A stretch of DNA of 64,000 nucleotides from assembly GCF_003286085.1 (NCBI RefSeq), contig NW_020825379.1, forward strand, positions 167,303 to 231,302, written 5' to 3'. Positions 11,166 through 22,478 of this stretch are shown here, piece after piece. The notes beneath the pieces are model-generated. The model saw nothing but the letters and a program-made list of their open reading frames with translations, had not been told where the DNA came from and made no database searches. The stretch comes from Drosophila persimilis (taxonomy: Eukaryota; Arthropoda; Insecta; Diptera; Drosophilidae). The position numbers and the translations under genes are program-made. Position 1 is the first letter of the stretch. Each line of letters begins with the position of its first letter.

Positions 11166-12277
11166 ACAACTTTTTTTCCATGTTTTAATAGTTTTGTGAC
11201 CGATATAAATTTGTACTGCAAGTCTGGTACCAAGATAACATTTTCCATCGTAACGGATCTATCACCGAACTTTACTTGAACAGTTCCATGCCCTTCAGAA
11301 TTAAGTGATTTACCGCCAGCTAAAAATACTTTTTGATTATCTTCCGTGAACGACACAAAGCGTTCCTTGTCACAACATAGATGCGCCGTTGCGCCACTGT
11401 CTATGCACCATGCATTTAACATCTGGTCATTCGGCTTAGCTAAACTTAGGATTGGTACATATTTTTCTGGTTCCACTTTGTCATATTCGGTTACGCAAAG
11501 CATTGTACCCAATCTTTCCCCGCTTTTACTGTTTGCGCCCTTGTTGTTTGCTCCTTCCTGCTTGCTTTTAGCACGGCATTCCGATTTAAAATGCCCTTCC
11601 TTTCCGCACTTAAAACACTTTTTGCCCTTCTTAAAGTTTTTCTTAAAATTGTTGTCATAACTGACGTGTAGTTCCGCGCTACTTGTAATTTCCTTGCTAA
11701 TGCTATCTTCCTGCCTATTCGCTTCTTCAGAAATTTTTATTTTTAGCATGCTCAAGCTCGGCAAATCATCTCGCGTCTCAATCGCAACAACAAAACTTTC
11801 ATACGATTTAGGCAAACCATTTAGCAACACAACTGATAAGATCTTTTCATCAACCTTTATGTTGACCTCTGCTAAAGCCTCGTGTACCACCTGGAATTTC
11901 CGCAAATATTCCTGTGCACTTATACCATCCGACATTTTTAACGTCAACAATTGTTTAATTAAAAGCACTACCCTTGCTGGTCCGCTTGGCCTGTGAATTT
12001 TATTTAGCTTTTGCCATGCCTGTGACGACGATACACAATTTTTAATATTGTTTAGTTGGGTCGATTTAACACAAAGTAAAATTGACGCCAACCCCTTTTG
12101 ATCCTTTAGTTCAAAAGCTGCACGTTGCTCACTTGTTGCACTTTCACTAAGCTCAATTTTACCACTGACGATTGGCCACAAATCATTTTGTATGAGAACA
12201 CTTCTCATCAAAACTTCCCATGTGCTATAATTGTTTTCGTCCAGTTTCTCAATATTGAAATTCATATTTCCACTCAT
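11166..12277 (-). pseudogene. copia-1 Gag-protease
   Basis: Starts at ATG 12277 (MSGNMNFNIEKLDENNYSTW), a typical copia Gag start. Gag spans about 200 residues and ends in a CCHC knuckle (CFKCGKEGHFKSEC) that binds element RNA. The protease follows, with the active-site motif WCIDSGATAHL. The frame is cut at 11166 by BEL-1; the remainder resumes at 4538. Copia-2 has the same region but lost about 49 bp near the start, so this copy has the better N-terminus. Confidence 0.9.
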
Positions 12278-12735
12278 TTTTTATACTTATTGTCCCACAG
12301 TGCAAAATTTGTAACTGTCGATCGTCTCATGCACAAAGCAACTACGACGATAATACTGTTGTCCGTGTCTTTCTTTTGTTTTTTTCGTTTTCTTTTAAGT
12401 ATCCCTCCGAGTTGCTATTTACACACACACACTCGCGATTTTTTATGCCTTGGTATACACACTTTTGGGTATACGGTTTTGTGCGGCTTGGCATACGCAC
12501 TTTTTGGTATACACACTTGAGTCTCCGTTCGCTTTTGTGTTTCTTGATCCGTTGGGACTGCTTTATTTTGGACTTTAAACCACGGCAACGGTCCGATTCG
12601 CTGCAAAATTCTAATCAAAAAACACAATGCGAATCTCCGTTGCCATTTTTTTAGCACTGCTTTTCACTAAGCACCAAACAATGTTTATTGTTTCTCACTG
12701 TTTCTGTTTTATACTGTTTCTGGGTGAATTGGTGT
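12278..12735 (-). other. copia-1 5' leader
   Basis: Untranslated region between the 5' LTR/primer site and gag. It contains short repeats of the type GTATACACACTT. No supported gene; the ORFs here are short and lie in the leader. Confidence 0.6.
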
Positions 12736-12749
12736 CTGGGCCCATAACC
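12736..12749 (-). promoter_or_regulatory. copia-1 primer-binding site
   Basis: In element sense GGTTATGGGCCCAG directly follows the 5' LTR. This matches the internal tRNA-iMet half-molecule site known for copia. Confidence 0.75.
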
Positions 12750-12955
12750 TGTTAAAGTTATTTTATTTGTAAGACAGCAGAATATCAGTATACAGAATTA
12801 TATGTGCTTCCGAGTAACATACGCAAGAGACTGACGCCGACAAAAAGGAACATCGATATGCAGAACATCGATATGAGAACATCGATATGCAGCAGGGCAC
12901 ATGCGCAGTGTTGTTACAGATCAATATCTAATTATCGTGGCGGTCACTTTGAACA
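12750..12955 (-). repeat. copia-1 5' LTR
   Basis: A 206-bp LTR, TGTTAAAG...TTTGAACA, apparently with one difference from 1458-1663. It is followed by the target duplication CTACT (12956-12960). Confidence 0.9.
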
Positions 12956-13451
12956 CTACTCTATATGGTCCTATATATTTAAAATCTAGCTTATGACCTG
13001 TTTCATTTTTCAATAAAACTTTATCTCCTACAGCTAAATTTAAATCTTTTAACTTTAAGTCATATAGCCGTTTATTTTTAATTTTATGCTCCTCGAGCAT
13101 AATCCTTGCTCGTTTATATGCTATTTCTAATCTATATTTACTCTCTTTAGAGTAATCATCTATGTTATATAGAGGTGCTATTCTATCTATAGTATTAAAT
13201 TGAACTGGTAAGTTTGAAGTCTTACCGAAAACTAGCTCATATGGACAATAATCATGTGCCATAGATGGGGTTGTATTAAAACAATATACGAAGTAATGCA
13301 GCCATACATCCCAATCTGATTTGTCAGCTGAGATGTATGAGCGTATGAACTCGTTAAAGGTTCTGTGGCTTCGCTTCACGGTTCCTACAGTCTGGTGATG
13401 ATGAGCAGTAGAAGTTATGTTTTTGATATTTAGATTTTTACATGTCTTCAA
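12956..13451 (-). pseudogene. G1 integrase, second half
   Basis: This carries the third catalytic region (HHHQTVGTVKRSHRTFNEF) and the C-terminal domain (DKVLLKNETGHKLDFKYIGPY). The Glu expected after GTV is Lys (codon AAG), so this integrase would be inactive even without the frameshifts. Copia-1 interrupts it at 12955; the end lies at 1457-1358. Confidence 0.85.
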
Positions 13452-13971
13452 TTATTGAATTTTTATATTCTGTTCCCATGTCCGTAATGAACGTCTTCAT
13501 TGGACCGTACTTTAGAATACAATTTTCAAAAATAGCTTTAGCTACTGTATTTGCACTTTTGTTTCTAATAGGTATTGCAACAAGGTATTTTGTCAGGTCA
13601 CATATTAAGGTGACTGCATATTCATTTCCTTGTTCTGATTTAGGAAGTGGACCGATCGTATCCACTATTACCCTATCAAAAGCCATGTATGGTGTTTCTG
13701 TAATAGTCAATGGAGTTATTGTGTGCTTGGTTACTTTAGCTTTTTGGCATTTTGGACATTTTCGTATGTAATTGGTTATTTCTTTAGTCATACCTTTCCA
13801 AAAATAATGTCTTTTGACCTTGGCCAAGGTTTTTGTTATGCCTGTATGTCCTCCTTGTATGGGATCATCATGTAATGTAGACAGTATTGCTTCTTTTTCT
13901 TTTTCATTTTTAATTAGGGTCACCGGGTTTAGTAGCGCTACTCTTATTGTTCGTAATATTTTATTGCCCAT
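13438..13971 (-). pseudogene. G1 integrase, zinc module and catalytic Asp residues
   Basis: HHCC module visible (HTGITKTLAKVKRHYFW, then CPKCQKAK). The catalytic Asp residues are in VIVDTIGPL and FITDMGTEYKN. The frame shifts into 12956-13451 just before the Glu region. Confidence 0.87.
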
Positions 13972-14461
13972 ATTTTGTAAAATTATCTATTGAAATGTAT
14001 TCAAAGATATTTTCCCACGGTGCCACTTTGAGTTGGCTGATTTTTTGTTTACCGGCTTGCGTTTCAAGCCTTTGGAAAAACTGACCTAAGTCAAGGGTTC
14101 CATTAGTATACAAATCGCTAACATCATATCTTGCAGTAATTTTTTTTCCATGTTTGAAAAAACATAAATTATTATTTACATGCAAGGTCACTACTTTACG
14201 TACTTCGTCATTGTTGATGACTTCATGTACGTTGGGCTTTGAAGCTTTTGTTAGAGATTGCCTAGGCAATTCTATTTGTTCTTTTCCTGCGCAGGATTTC
14301 TGTCTACTCTGTTGCCTGGTAGTGACTTTCAGGACTTTATTCGTTTTTTGTATGTTTTTCAGGTCTGTGATGGTTATTCTTGATAACGCATCTGCTACAT
14401 GATTATCTTTACCCTTTAGATACTCGACTGTAAAGTCGTATTCTTCTAATTCGAGCCGCAT
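13961..14461 (-). pseudogene. G1 RNase H end and linker to integrase
   Basis: Starts with LEEYDFTVEYLKGKDNHVAD, the conserved end of Ty3/gypsy RNase H, followed by a basic linker leading to integrase. Out of frame with its neighbours by small indels. Confidence 0.82.
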
Positions 14462-14769
14462 GCGTGTGAGTTTTGAGCTGGGATTGAAAATAGGTATGTT
14501 AGTGGTCTGTGATCCGTTTTTACTGTAAAGTGTTTAACATAGATATATGGTCGAAAATGGGTAATTGCCCAATGAATTGCTGCTAATTCCTGTTCTGTAG
14601 TACTTTTGTTACTTTCACCTTTTGTGAATGAACGTGATGCATATGCTAATGGGAGTTGGAGTCCGTTATGGTTTTGAGTTAAAACCGCTCCACATGCTTG
14701 TTTACTAGCATCGGTGATTATGAAAAATTCTTTCTGAAAATCTGGGTACTGTAACAGAGTGGGTTCCAT
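14446..14769 (-). pseudogene. G1 RNase H
   Basis: Ty3/gypsy RNase H with ITDASKQACGAVL, the Glu-bearing segment STTEQELAAIHWAI and the Asp in TVKTDHRPL. It acts on the RNA strand of the RNA:DNA hybrid. Frame breaks on both sides. Confidence 0.87.
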
Positions 14770-15541
14770 AAGTTTATCTTTTAAATATTGGAATGCATTT
14801 TGACATTCAGTTGACCACTCAAAGGGGACATTCTTTTTACATAATCTAGTTATGTGCCGGGAATAGTCGGCGAAGTTTTTAATAAAACGTCTATAATAAT
14901 TGCAAAATGCAATAAATCGTCTAGCGCTGACAGCATCATGTGGTCGAACTTTCTTCTAGTTCGATTTGATGAAAACCTTACATTAAGTCAAGGCATGAGA
15001 AATACTTTGCACTACATAGTTGATCCAAAATGTCATCAATTCTAGGTAGTGGAAATTTGTCGGCCAGGAGTTTTTTGTTTATTTGACGATAGTCAACTAC
15101 TAATCGCCATTTCTTTTGTTCTGAACCCGGAAGGGCTTTCTTTGGGACAAGTAGAAGTGGGCTGTTGTATTCTGATACGGATGGTTCGACAATATTGTCG
15201 TTGATTAATTTTCCTACTTGTTTTTTAATTTCCTCAACTTGGCTATGCGGGCTTCGATAGTTCTTTATATATATAGGTTCGTCATCCCTCAATCTCAATT
15301 TCTGTTTATAAAAATTATTTGTTGTGATTGATTCGGTTTCAAGCCCGAATACGTCACTAAAATTGGTGCATAGTTTAGTTAATTGCTTCTTGAATTGTAC
15401 TGGGAAATGTTTGCTTAATTCAGCTATGACAGTTTTTTCTCGGATTTTTTGAGTTGTTTGAATTATCTTGTAATTCGAAAGTGGTTCATATTGTATGTTA
15501 TTTTTATGTACTAATTGGTTGGTACTGGTTGTATTCAGCAA
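14770..15541 (-). pseudogene. G1 reverse transcriptase with core deletion
   Basis: The frame to 14978 has the RT fingers and first palm motif (KKWRLVVDYRQINKK, YFSCLDLM). The next piece (14770-14977, another frame) already codes for the thumb segment FIAFCNYYRRFIKNFADYS. The part between, including the YxDD box, is absent: the sequence passes from the first palm motif to the thumb within about 60 bases. The enzyme is therefore inactive. Confidence 0.82.
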
Positions 15542-15562
15542 TCGGACAAATGTATTATTTTT

Positions 15563-16078
15563 TTAAGTTATTGTATTTGCTACATAAATACCAGGTTGAA
15601 TTTCCTGGTTTGGGATCAATATGGTTTCTATATCGGACGTTAATTCTATTTTTCGGACAACTTGTGATCTTGCTGGTAGAAGAATTGTATTGTTACCAGA
15701 ACTGTATGTTATTGGAACATAAATTTTAATTTTTATATTATTTGGTCGTATTATTAACCAATCCTCTGCGGGTTTTAAGTCTATTAGGCAGTTTAATTCT
15801 TTTATGAAATCAATGCCTATTATTCCATCACACGGAATTGCAAAATTCTGATTAACTAAATGGAAATTGTGTGGAATTATGTACTTATCTGTCTGTAGCT
15901 CTATTAGGGCAAGGCCTTGGGATGTTATTATACCTTCCCCTATACCTTGAATATGTATTTTATTTTTTGTTTGAATGTCGTTAAAGACATCTGAATTTTC
16001 TTTTAATAGTGATATATTGGCACCTGTATCTATAAGGAATGTAAGTTGTTTTCCTGTTTTAGAATTGAGGAATGCCAC
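15563..16078 (-). pseudogene. G1 aspartic protease
   Basis: Retropepsin with LTFLIDTGANISLL near the start and GIIGIDFIKELN as the second conserved segment. It cuts Gag and Pol in particles. It lies in phase with the RT frame but separated by a stop at 15563. Confidence 0.85.
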
Positions 16079-16122
16079 GAATATATTGAGATTGAGGTTG
16101 ATTGTGTGAACCGCTGGATTTT

Positions 16123-16620
16123 TTAATTTAGTGTATCTAAAGGATCTTGGGAGTTTCCCGAAGCTGTCTGGGTAACACGAACATTGTTCTGTCGTGTGTT
16201 TCCATTGCTATTGTATCTTTGGTTGTTATAGGTTCCACCGTTATTACGGTTATTTCCCCTATAGCCAACACGACCTCTATTGTTATTATAACTATTGTTG
16301 TTGTAAATATGGTTGTGGTTGTAACCACGACCATTTCCTCCACCACGATAGTTACCTCGAAAGTTACTACCGCGGTAGACTTGTCCTTGTCTGGTGTACA
16401 ATATTGAACTTGCACTACCAGTCATCTCTGTACTACACTGTATATATTTTGCTACGGCATCATTCATTGTCGGGAATGTGCCTGCTTCTAGTATTGTTTT
16501 TAGTTTGCCGTGCTCGCAATTTTTAACCATTGTACTAATGGCCTCTTTGCAGCTGAACTTATCGGCGTGTTCCGCTGGCAAACCCTCATCAATGTATGAT
16601 GCTTCTAGAAGTTTTCTCAT
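16123..16620 (-). pseudogene. G1 Gag C-terminal part
   Basis: Follows the N-terminal Gag frame by a one-base shift near 16650. It ends in a Gly/Arg/Asn/Tyr-rich tail (RGNYRGGGNGRGYNHNH), in place of a CCHC knuckle, a form of RNA-binding tail seen in some gypsy Gag proteins. Confidence 0.78.
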
Positions 16621-16624
16621 ATCA

Positions 16625-17431
16625 TCAATCTCTGTTGTGAATTGGGCGGCTGTTTTGCCTTTTTGGCATTTTAGCCTTTATAACATCTGATGACTCTCCG
16701 ACAATAGTGTCTTGCAATTTCTTTATTATTGCGCTAATGGTGGTTTCATCTTGTATTTTATACAATGTAGTTCCTATTACTTTTGATTTAATTACTTCTA
16801 TAGCTAAATTTTCGTATGGTCCTTTCGTTAGATCGACCAATTTGACTGCCGTAATGAATCTTTGTAAATGGAGTTTCTGTCCATTAAATTCCGGAATGGC
16901 GTGCGAAATATCTTTGATATATGCCCGTTGGGCAATTGTTTCGTCTGCCATTGTGGTTGGTTCTTGCCCAACCACGCTGTTTGCTGAACTAGTCGACGGT
17001 TTGTCGTCGTTTACCGGATGGTTCGATCTATTTGATCGAGAATCGTCTTCCGATATAATAATAATATTTTTTACATTCGGGGGCCTGGGACTTATTGGCC
17101 TTGATTCCGATTCTACAGCTGGTATATATGTCGCAGCTGTGTTTAGAAGATTTGGTATGTGTATGTCTAGATTGAATTTTTCTCTAACGAATACTAATCG
17201 TTCCCTTAGACATTTGAAGACGTCTGTAGCTTGAAACCAATGTATATCAGTAAGTCTTTGTTTGTTCTCTAGAAAAAGTTCTCTGACCTCATTATATTTG
17301 TTTACCAAATTAGTTGTATGTTTAATGACCGTACTATTTTGTGTAGGTCTGTTCTGCGTTAAGCATTTGTATGACTTATCGAATTCCGCTCTTAGAGTGC
17401 AAACTTTAGCGCAGATCGTAAGCCAGTCCAT
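16625..17431 (-). pseudogene. G1 Gag N-terminal part
   Basis: A 268-residue frame starting MDWLTICAKVCTLRAEFDKS. It forms the particle shell; the capsid-like part begins around IPEFNGQKLHLQRFI. The last residues are out of frame because of the shift near 16650. Assignment rests on position upstream of the protease and on the Gag-like motif, without a search. Confidence 0.75.
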
Positions 17432-17503
17432 ATGTGTTTTTTAATGTTGTCCATTCCGATTGGAAGACAATCTAACATTAGCAATCACAATTCTTCCTAG
17501 AAT

Positions 17504-17749
17504 TTAATTTTCTATTATTTGGCTGTTTACGAGGATGCCGGGTATGGTTGATAATACGATACCCTTTTGTGTGGCATCACAATGAATTAGTGGTGAAAAA
17601 GGTAAATTATATTCGTTCATATATGAGTATTCGAACTCGTATATGCTAATTGGATTGGGGAATACGGCTAAGATTGCTTTAGCTCTATATTCGAAATTTT
17701 CATTCCTATCGTGGGTAGCCCTAATGGCTGCTGCTGTTCTACGAGACAT
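17504..17749 (-). CDS. small ORF upstream of G1 gag
   Basis: An 81-residue frame of unknown function in the G1 leader. Small ORFs ahead of gag occur in 412/mdg1-type elements. There is no recognised motif; its reality as a protein is uncertain. Confidence 0.35.
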   Translation of the reverse strand: MSRRTAAAIRATHDRNENFEYRAKAILAVFPNPISIYEFEYSYMNEYNLPFSPLIHCDATQKGIVLSTIPGILVNSQIIEN

Positions 17750-17860
17750 TATATTTTGGCTTTGTAACAGTATATTAAAGGCGGGAATTCTACCTGAAAT
17801 GTACCCATGTACATGTATTCGAGCTCTATTATGCTCCTAGGGGTCGTTGAGACCAATTTT

Positions 17861-18961
17861 TATACCCGATACTCAAAATGAGTATTGGGGTATATTAGAT
17901 TTGTGGTAAAAGTGTATGTGTGTAACGTCCAGAAGGAATCGTTTCCGACCCCATAAAGTATATATATTCTTGATCAGCATCAATAGCCGAGTCGATTGAG
18001 CCATGTCTGTCTGTCCGTCTGTCCGTCCGTCCGTCTGTCCGTCTGTCCGTCCCCTTCAGCGCCTAATGCTCAAAGACTATAAGAGCTAGAGCAACGATGT
18101 TTTGGATCCAGACTTCTGTGATATGTCACTGCTACAAAAATATTTCAAAACTTTGCCCCGCCCACTTCCGCCCCCACAATGGGCGAAAATCTGTGGCATC
18201 CACAATTTTAAAGATACGAGAAAACCAAAAACGCAGAATCGTAGAGAAAGACGATATCTTTTAGACTGCGGAATCTGAATTGGATCGTATTATTATTATA
18301 GCCAGCATCAAGAAAACAATTTCATTTTTTCTCGCCCTGTCTCTCTCTAACACACACGTAGCATAGGCGGCTTTGCTTAGAGTAAAACATTAGCGCCTAG
18401 ATCTCAGAGACTATAAAAGCTAGAGCAACCAAATTTGGTATCCACACTCCTAATATATCGGACCGAGACGAGTTTGTTTCAAAATTTCGCCACACCCCCT
18501 TCCGCCCCCGCAAAGGATGCAGATCTGGGGATATTCATAAATCTCAGAGACTATTAAGGCTAGAGTAACCAAATTTGGTATCCGCACTCCTGTTAGCTCT
18601 CACTATAAAACGTATATCTCAAAATTTCGCCCCACCCCCTTCCGCCCACACAAAGGACGAAAATCTGTTGCATCCACAATATTGCAAAATCGAGTAAACT
18701 AAAAACGCAGAATCATAGACAATGACCATATCTATCCGGTTGCCGAATCTGGATCAGATCGGATCATTTTTGTAGCCAAAAGCAAGAAATCAATTTTTAG
18801 TGGCTACGCAGCGCCCGACGTCACGCTCAGACTGATTTTCTGTCTCTCTCGCACGCACTCTTTGTCGTGTCGTTTAATATTAGCGGCGTCTGCCGGAGGA
18901 GAGCCATACTGACTTAGTATCGGGTATAACTGTAGAGTTGCGGTGTCCGCAGCAACTCACA
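17861..18961 (-). repeat. LTR-X unit 1
   Basis: Shown on the plus strand, this unit starts TATACCCGATACTC and ends CGCAGCAACTCACA, followed by TTCCCCCTCG, which in minus sense is a polypurine tract. This layout suggests a minus-oriented LTR of about 1.1 kb. It contains a (GTCYGTCC)n stretch and three related internal segments. Unit 1 is more diverged than units 3-5. Confidence 0.7.
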
Positions 18962-18975
18962 ACGTTCCCCCTCGT

Positions 18976-20097
18976 TATACCCGATACTCAAAATGAGTAT
19001 TGGGGTATATTAGATTTGTGGTAAAAGTGGATGTGTGTAACGTCCAGAAGGAATCGTTTCCGACCCCATAAAGTATATATACTTGATCAGCATCAATAGC
19101 CGAGTCGATTGAGCCATGTCTGTCTGTCCGTCTGTCCGTCCGTCCGTCTGTCCGTCTGTCCGTCCGTCCGTCTGTCCGTCTGTCCGTCCCCTTCAGCGCC
19201 TAGTGCTGAAAGACTATAAGAGCTAGAGGAACGATGTTTTGGATCCAGACTTCTGTGATATGTCACTGCTCCAAAAATATTTCAAAACTTTGCCCCGCCC
19301 ACTTCCGCCCCCACAAAGGGCGAAAATCTGTGGCATCCACAATTTCGACGATACGAGAAAACTAAAAACGCAGAATCGTAGAAGATGACTATATCTTCTA
19401 GAGTGCAAAATCTGAACCAGATCGTATAATTATTACAGCCAGAATCACGAAAACAATTTCACTCTTTCTCGCTCTGTCTCACTCTAACACACAGGTTTCA
19501 TGGTCGGTTTTGCCAATTGCAAAATATGAGTTCAAGGATCTCAGAACCTATAAAAGCCAGAGCAACCAAATTTGGTATCCACACTCCTGTGATATCGGAC
19601 CTTGACCGTTTCGTGTCAAAATTTCGCCGCACCCCCTTCCGCCCCCGCAAAGGACGAAAATCTGGGGCAACCACAAATCTCAGAAACTATTATGACTAGA
19701 GTAACCAAATTTGGTATCCGCACTCCTGTTAGATCTCACTATAAAACGTATATCTCAAAATTTCGCCCCACCCCCTTCCGCCCCCACAAAGGAGGAAAAT
19801 CTGTTGCATCCACAATATTGCAGATTTGAGAAAAGTAAAAATGCAGAATCATAGATAATGACCATATCTATCAGATTGCTCAATTTGAATCAGATCGGAT
19901 CATGTTTGTAGCCAAAAGCAAGAAATCAATTTTCAGTGGCTACGCAGCGCCCGACGTCACGCTCAGACTGATTTTCTGTCTCTCTCGCACGCACTCTTTG
20001 TCGTGTCGTTTAATATTAGCGGCGTCTGCCGGAGGAGAGCCATACTGACTAAGTATCGGGTATAACTGTAGAGTTGCGGTGTCCGCAGCAACTCACA
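18976..20097 (-). repeat. LTR-X unit 2
   Basis: Same structure, directly following unit 1 with only about 14 bp between. The GTCYGTCC stretch is the longest of all units (about 19120-19190). Confidence 0.75.
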
Positions 20098-20160
20098 GCG
20101 TTCCCCCTCGTTTTTTTTAGACTCTATCTAAATTGTTTGCCCTACTCATATATCTCTTTT

Positions 20161-21256
20161 TATACCCGATACTCAAAATGAGTATTGGGGTATATTAGAT
20201 TTGTGGTAAAAGTGGATGTGTGTAACGTCCAGAAGGAATCGTTTCCGACCCTATAAAGTATATACATATATTCTTGATCAGCATCAATAGCCGAGTCGAT
20301 TGAGCCCTGTCTGTCTGTCCGTCCGTCCGTCTGTCCGTCTGTCCGTCCCCTTCAGCGCCTAATGCTCAAAGACTATAAGAGCTAGAGCAACGATGTTTTG
20401 GATCCAGACTTCTGTGATATGTCACTGCTCCAAAAATATTTCAAAACTTTGCCCCGCCCACTTCCGCCCCCACAAAGGGCGAAAATCTGTGGCATCCACA
20501 ATTTCGACGATACGAGAAAACTAAAAACGCAGAATCGTAGAAGATGACTATATCTTCTAGAGTGCAAAATCTGAACCAGATCGTATAATTATTACAGCCA
20601 GAATCACGAAAACAATTTCACTCTTTCTCGCTCTGTCTCACTCTAACACACAGGTTTCATGGTCGGTTTTGCCAATTGCAAAATATGAGTTCAAGGATCT
20701 CAGAACCTATAAAAGCCAGAGCAACCAAATTTGGTATCCACACTCCTGTGATATCGGACCTTGACCGTTTCGTGTCAAAATTTCGCCGCACCCCCTTCCG
20801 CCCCCGCAAAGGACGAAAATCTGGGGCAACCACAAATCTCAGAAACTATTATGACTAGAGTAACCAAATTTGGTATTCGCACTCCTGTTAGATCTCACTA
20901 TAAAACGTATATCTCAAAATTTCGCCCCACCCCCTTCCGCCCCCACAAAGGAGGAAAATCTGTTGCATCCACAATATTGCAGATTTGAGAAAAGTAAAAA
21001 TGCAGAATCATAGATAATGACCATATCTATCAGATTGCTCAATTTGAATCAGATCGGATCATTTTTGTAGCCAAAAGCAAGAAATCAATTTTCAGTGGCT
21101 ACGCAGCGCCCGACGTCACGCTCAGACTGATTTTCTGTCTCTCTCGCACGCACTCTTTGTCGTGTCGTTTAATATTAGCGGCGTCTGCCGGAGGAGAGCC
21201 ATACTGACTAAGTATCGGGTATAACTGTAGAGTTGCGGTGTCCGCAGCAACTCACA
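20161..21256 (-). repeat. LTR-X unit 3 (1159-bp period)
   Basis: Start of the regular part of the array: units 3, 4 and 5 begin at 20161, 21320 and 22479, exactly 1159 bp apart. Units are joined by the same short linker (ttagactctatctaaattgt, then about 30 bp more), which shows they arose by tandem amplification and not by separate insertions. Confidence 0.85.
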
Positions 21257-21319
21257 GCGTTCCCCCTCGTTTTTTTTAGACTCTATCTAAATTGTTTGCC
21301 CTACTCATATATCTCTTTT

Positions 21320-22415
21320 TATACCCGATACTCAAAATGAGTATTGGGGTATATTAGATTTGTGGTAAAAGTGGATGTGTGTAACGTCCAGAAGGAATCG
21401 TTTCCGACCCTATAAAGTATATACATATATTCTTGATCAGCATCAATAGCCGAGTCGATTGAGCCCTGTCTGTCTGTCCGTCCGTCCGTCTGTCCGTCTG
21501 TCCGTCCCCTTCAGCGCCTAATGCTCAAAGACTATAAGAGCTAGAGCAACGATGTTTTGGATCCAGACTTCTGTGATATGTCACTGCTCCAAAAATATTT
21601 CAAAACTTTGCCCCGCCCACTTCCGCCCCCACAAAGGGCGAAAATCTGTGGCATCCACAATTTCGACGATACGAGAAAACTAAAAACGCAGAATCGTAGA
21701 AGATGACTATATCTTCTAGAGTGCAAAATCTGAACCAGATCGTATAATTATTACAGCCAGAATCACGAAAACAATTTCACTCTTTCTCGCTCTGTCTCAC
21801 TCTAACACACAGGTTTCATGGTCGGTTTTGCCAATTGCAAAATATGAGTTCAAGGATCTCAGAACCTATAAAAGCCAGAGCAACCAAATTTGGTATCCAC
21901 ACTCCTGTGATATCGGACCTTGACCGTTTCGTGTCAAAATTTCGCCGCACCCCCTTCCGCCCCCGCAAAGGACGAAAATCTGGGGCAACCACAAATCTCA
22001 GAAACTATTATGACTAGAGTAACCAAATTTGGTATCCGCACTCCTGTTAGATCTCACTATAAAACGTATATCTCAAAATTTCGCCCCACCCCCTTCCGCC
22101 CCCACAAAGGAGGAAAATCGGTTGCATCCACAATATTGCAGATTTGAGAAAAGTAAAAATGCAGAATCATAGATAATGACCATATCTATCAGATTGCTCA
22201 ATTTGAATCAGATCGGATCATGTTTGTAGCCAAAAGCAAGAAATCAATTTTCAGTGGCTACGCAGCGCCCGACGTCACGCTCAGACTGATTTTCTGTCTC
22301 TCTCGCACGCACTCTTTGTCGTGTCGTTTAATATTAGCGGCGTCTGCCGGAGGAGAGCCATACTGACTAAGTATCGGGTATAACTGTAGAGTTGCGGTGT
22401 CCGCAGCAACTCACA
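21320..22415 (-). repeat. LTR-X unit 4
   Basis: Virtually the same sequence as unit 3 (isolated base changes such as at 22120), one 1159-bp period downstream. Confidence 0.85.
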
Positions 22416-22478
22416 GCGTTCCCCCTCGTTTTTTTTAGACTCTATCTAAATTGTTTGCCCTACTCATATATCTCTTTT

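Larger units (their letters stand above)
1458..12955 (-). mobile_element. copia-1 (Ty1/copia LTR retrotransposon), split by BEL-1
   Basis: LTRs of 206 bp start TGTTAAAG and end CTTTGAACA and lie at 1458-1663 and 12750-12955. The 5-bp target duplication CTACT is at 1453-1457 and 12956-12960. Without the nested BEL element the length is about 4.87 kb, close to copia. The LTRs appear to differ at one base, suggesting recent insertion. A purine tract lies just inside the 3' LTR and a copia-type primer site just inside the 5' LTR. The coding region has a nonsense codon, a shared integrase frameshift and the BEL-1 insertion, so this copy is dead. Confidence 0.92.
12956..17855 (-). mobile_element. 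G1, Ty3/gypsy element (412/mdg1-like), decayed
   Basis: Minus-strand order gag, protease, RT, RNase H, integrase from 17431 down to 12956, continuing at 1457-1333. The gene order with integrase last and no env, plus a small ORF upstream of gag, recalls the 412/mdg1 group; this name is tentative. The coding region has several frameshifts, a deletion of the RT core, and a Lys in place of the catalytic integrase Glu. The 5' LTR is not seen: similarity ends where the LTR-X array begins at 17861. Confidence 0.8.

Noticed and set aside
16137..16526. ORFs opposite to the Gly/Asn-rich Gag tail of G1
   Set aside because: Low-complexity mirror frames of the repetitive Gag tail.
17861..18928. Unit as a DNA transposon with TATACCCGATACT terminal inverted repeats
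   Set aside because: Every copy continues past the inner 'repeat' into the same CTGTAGAGTTGC...CTCACA end and purine tract, with no target duplication at the TATACCC ends.
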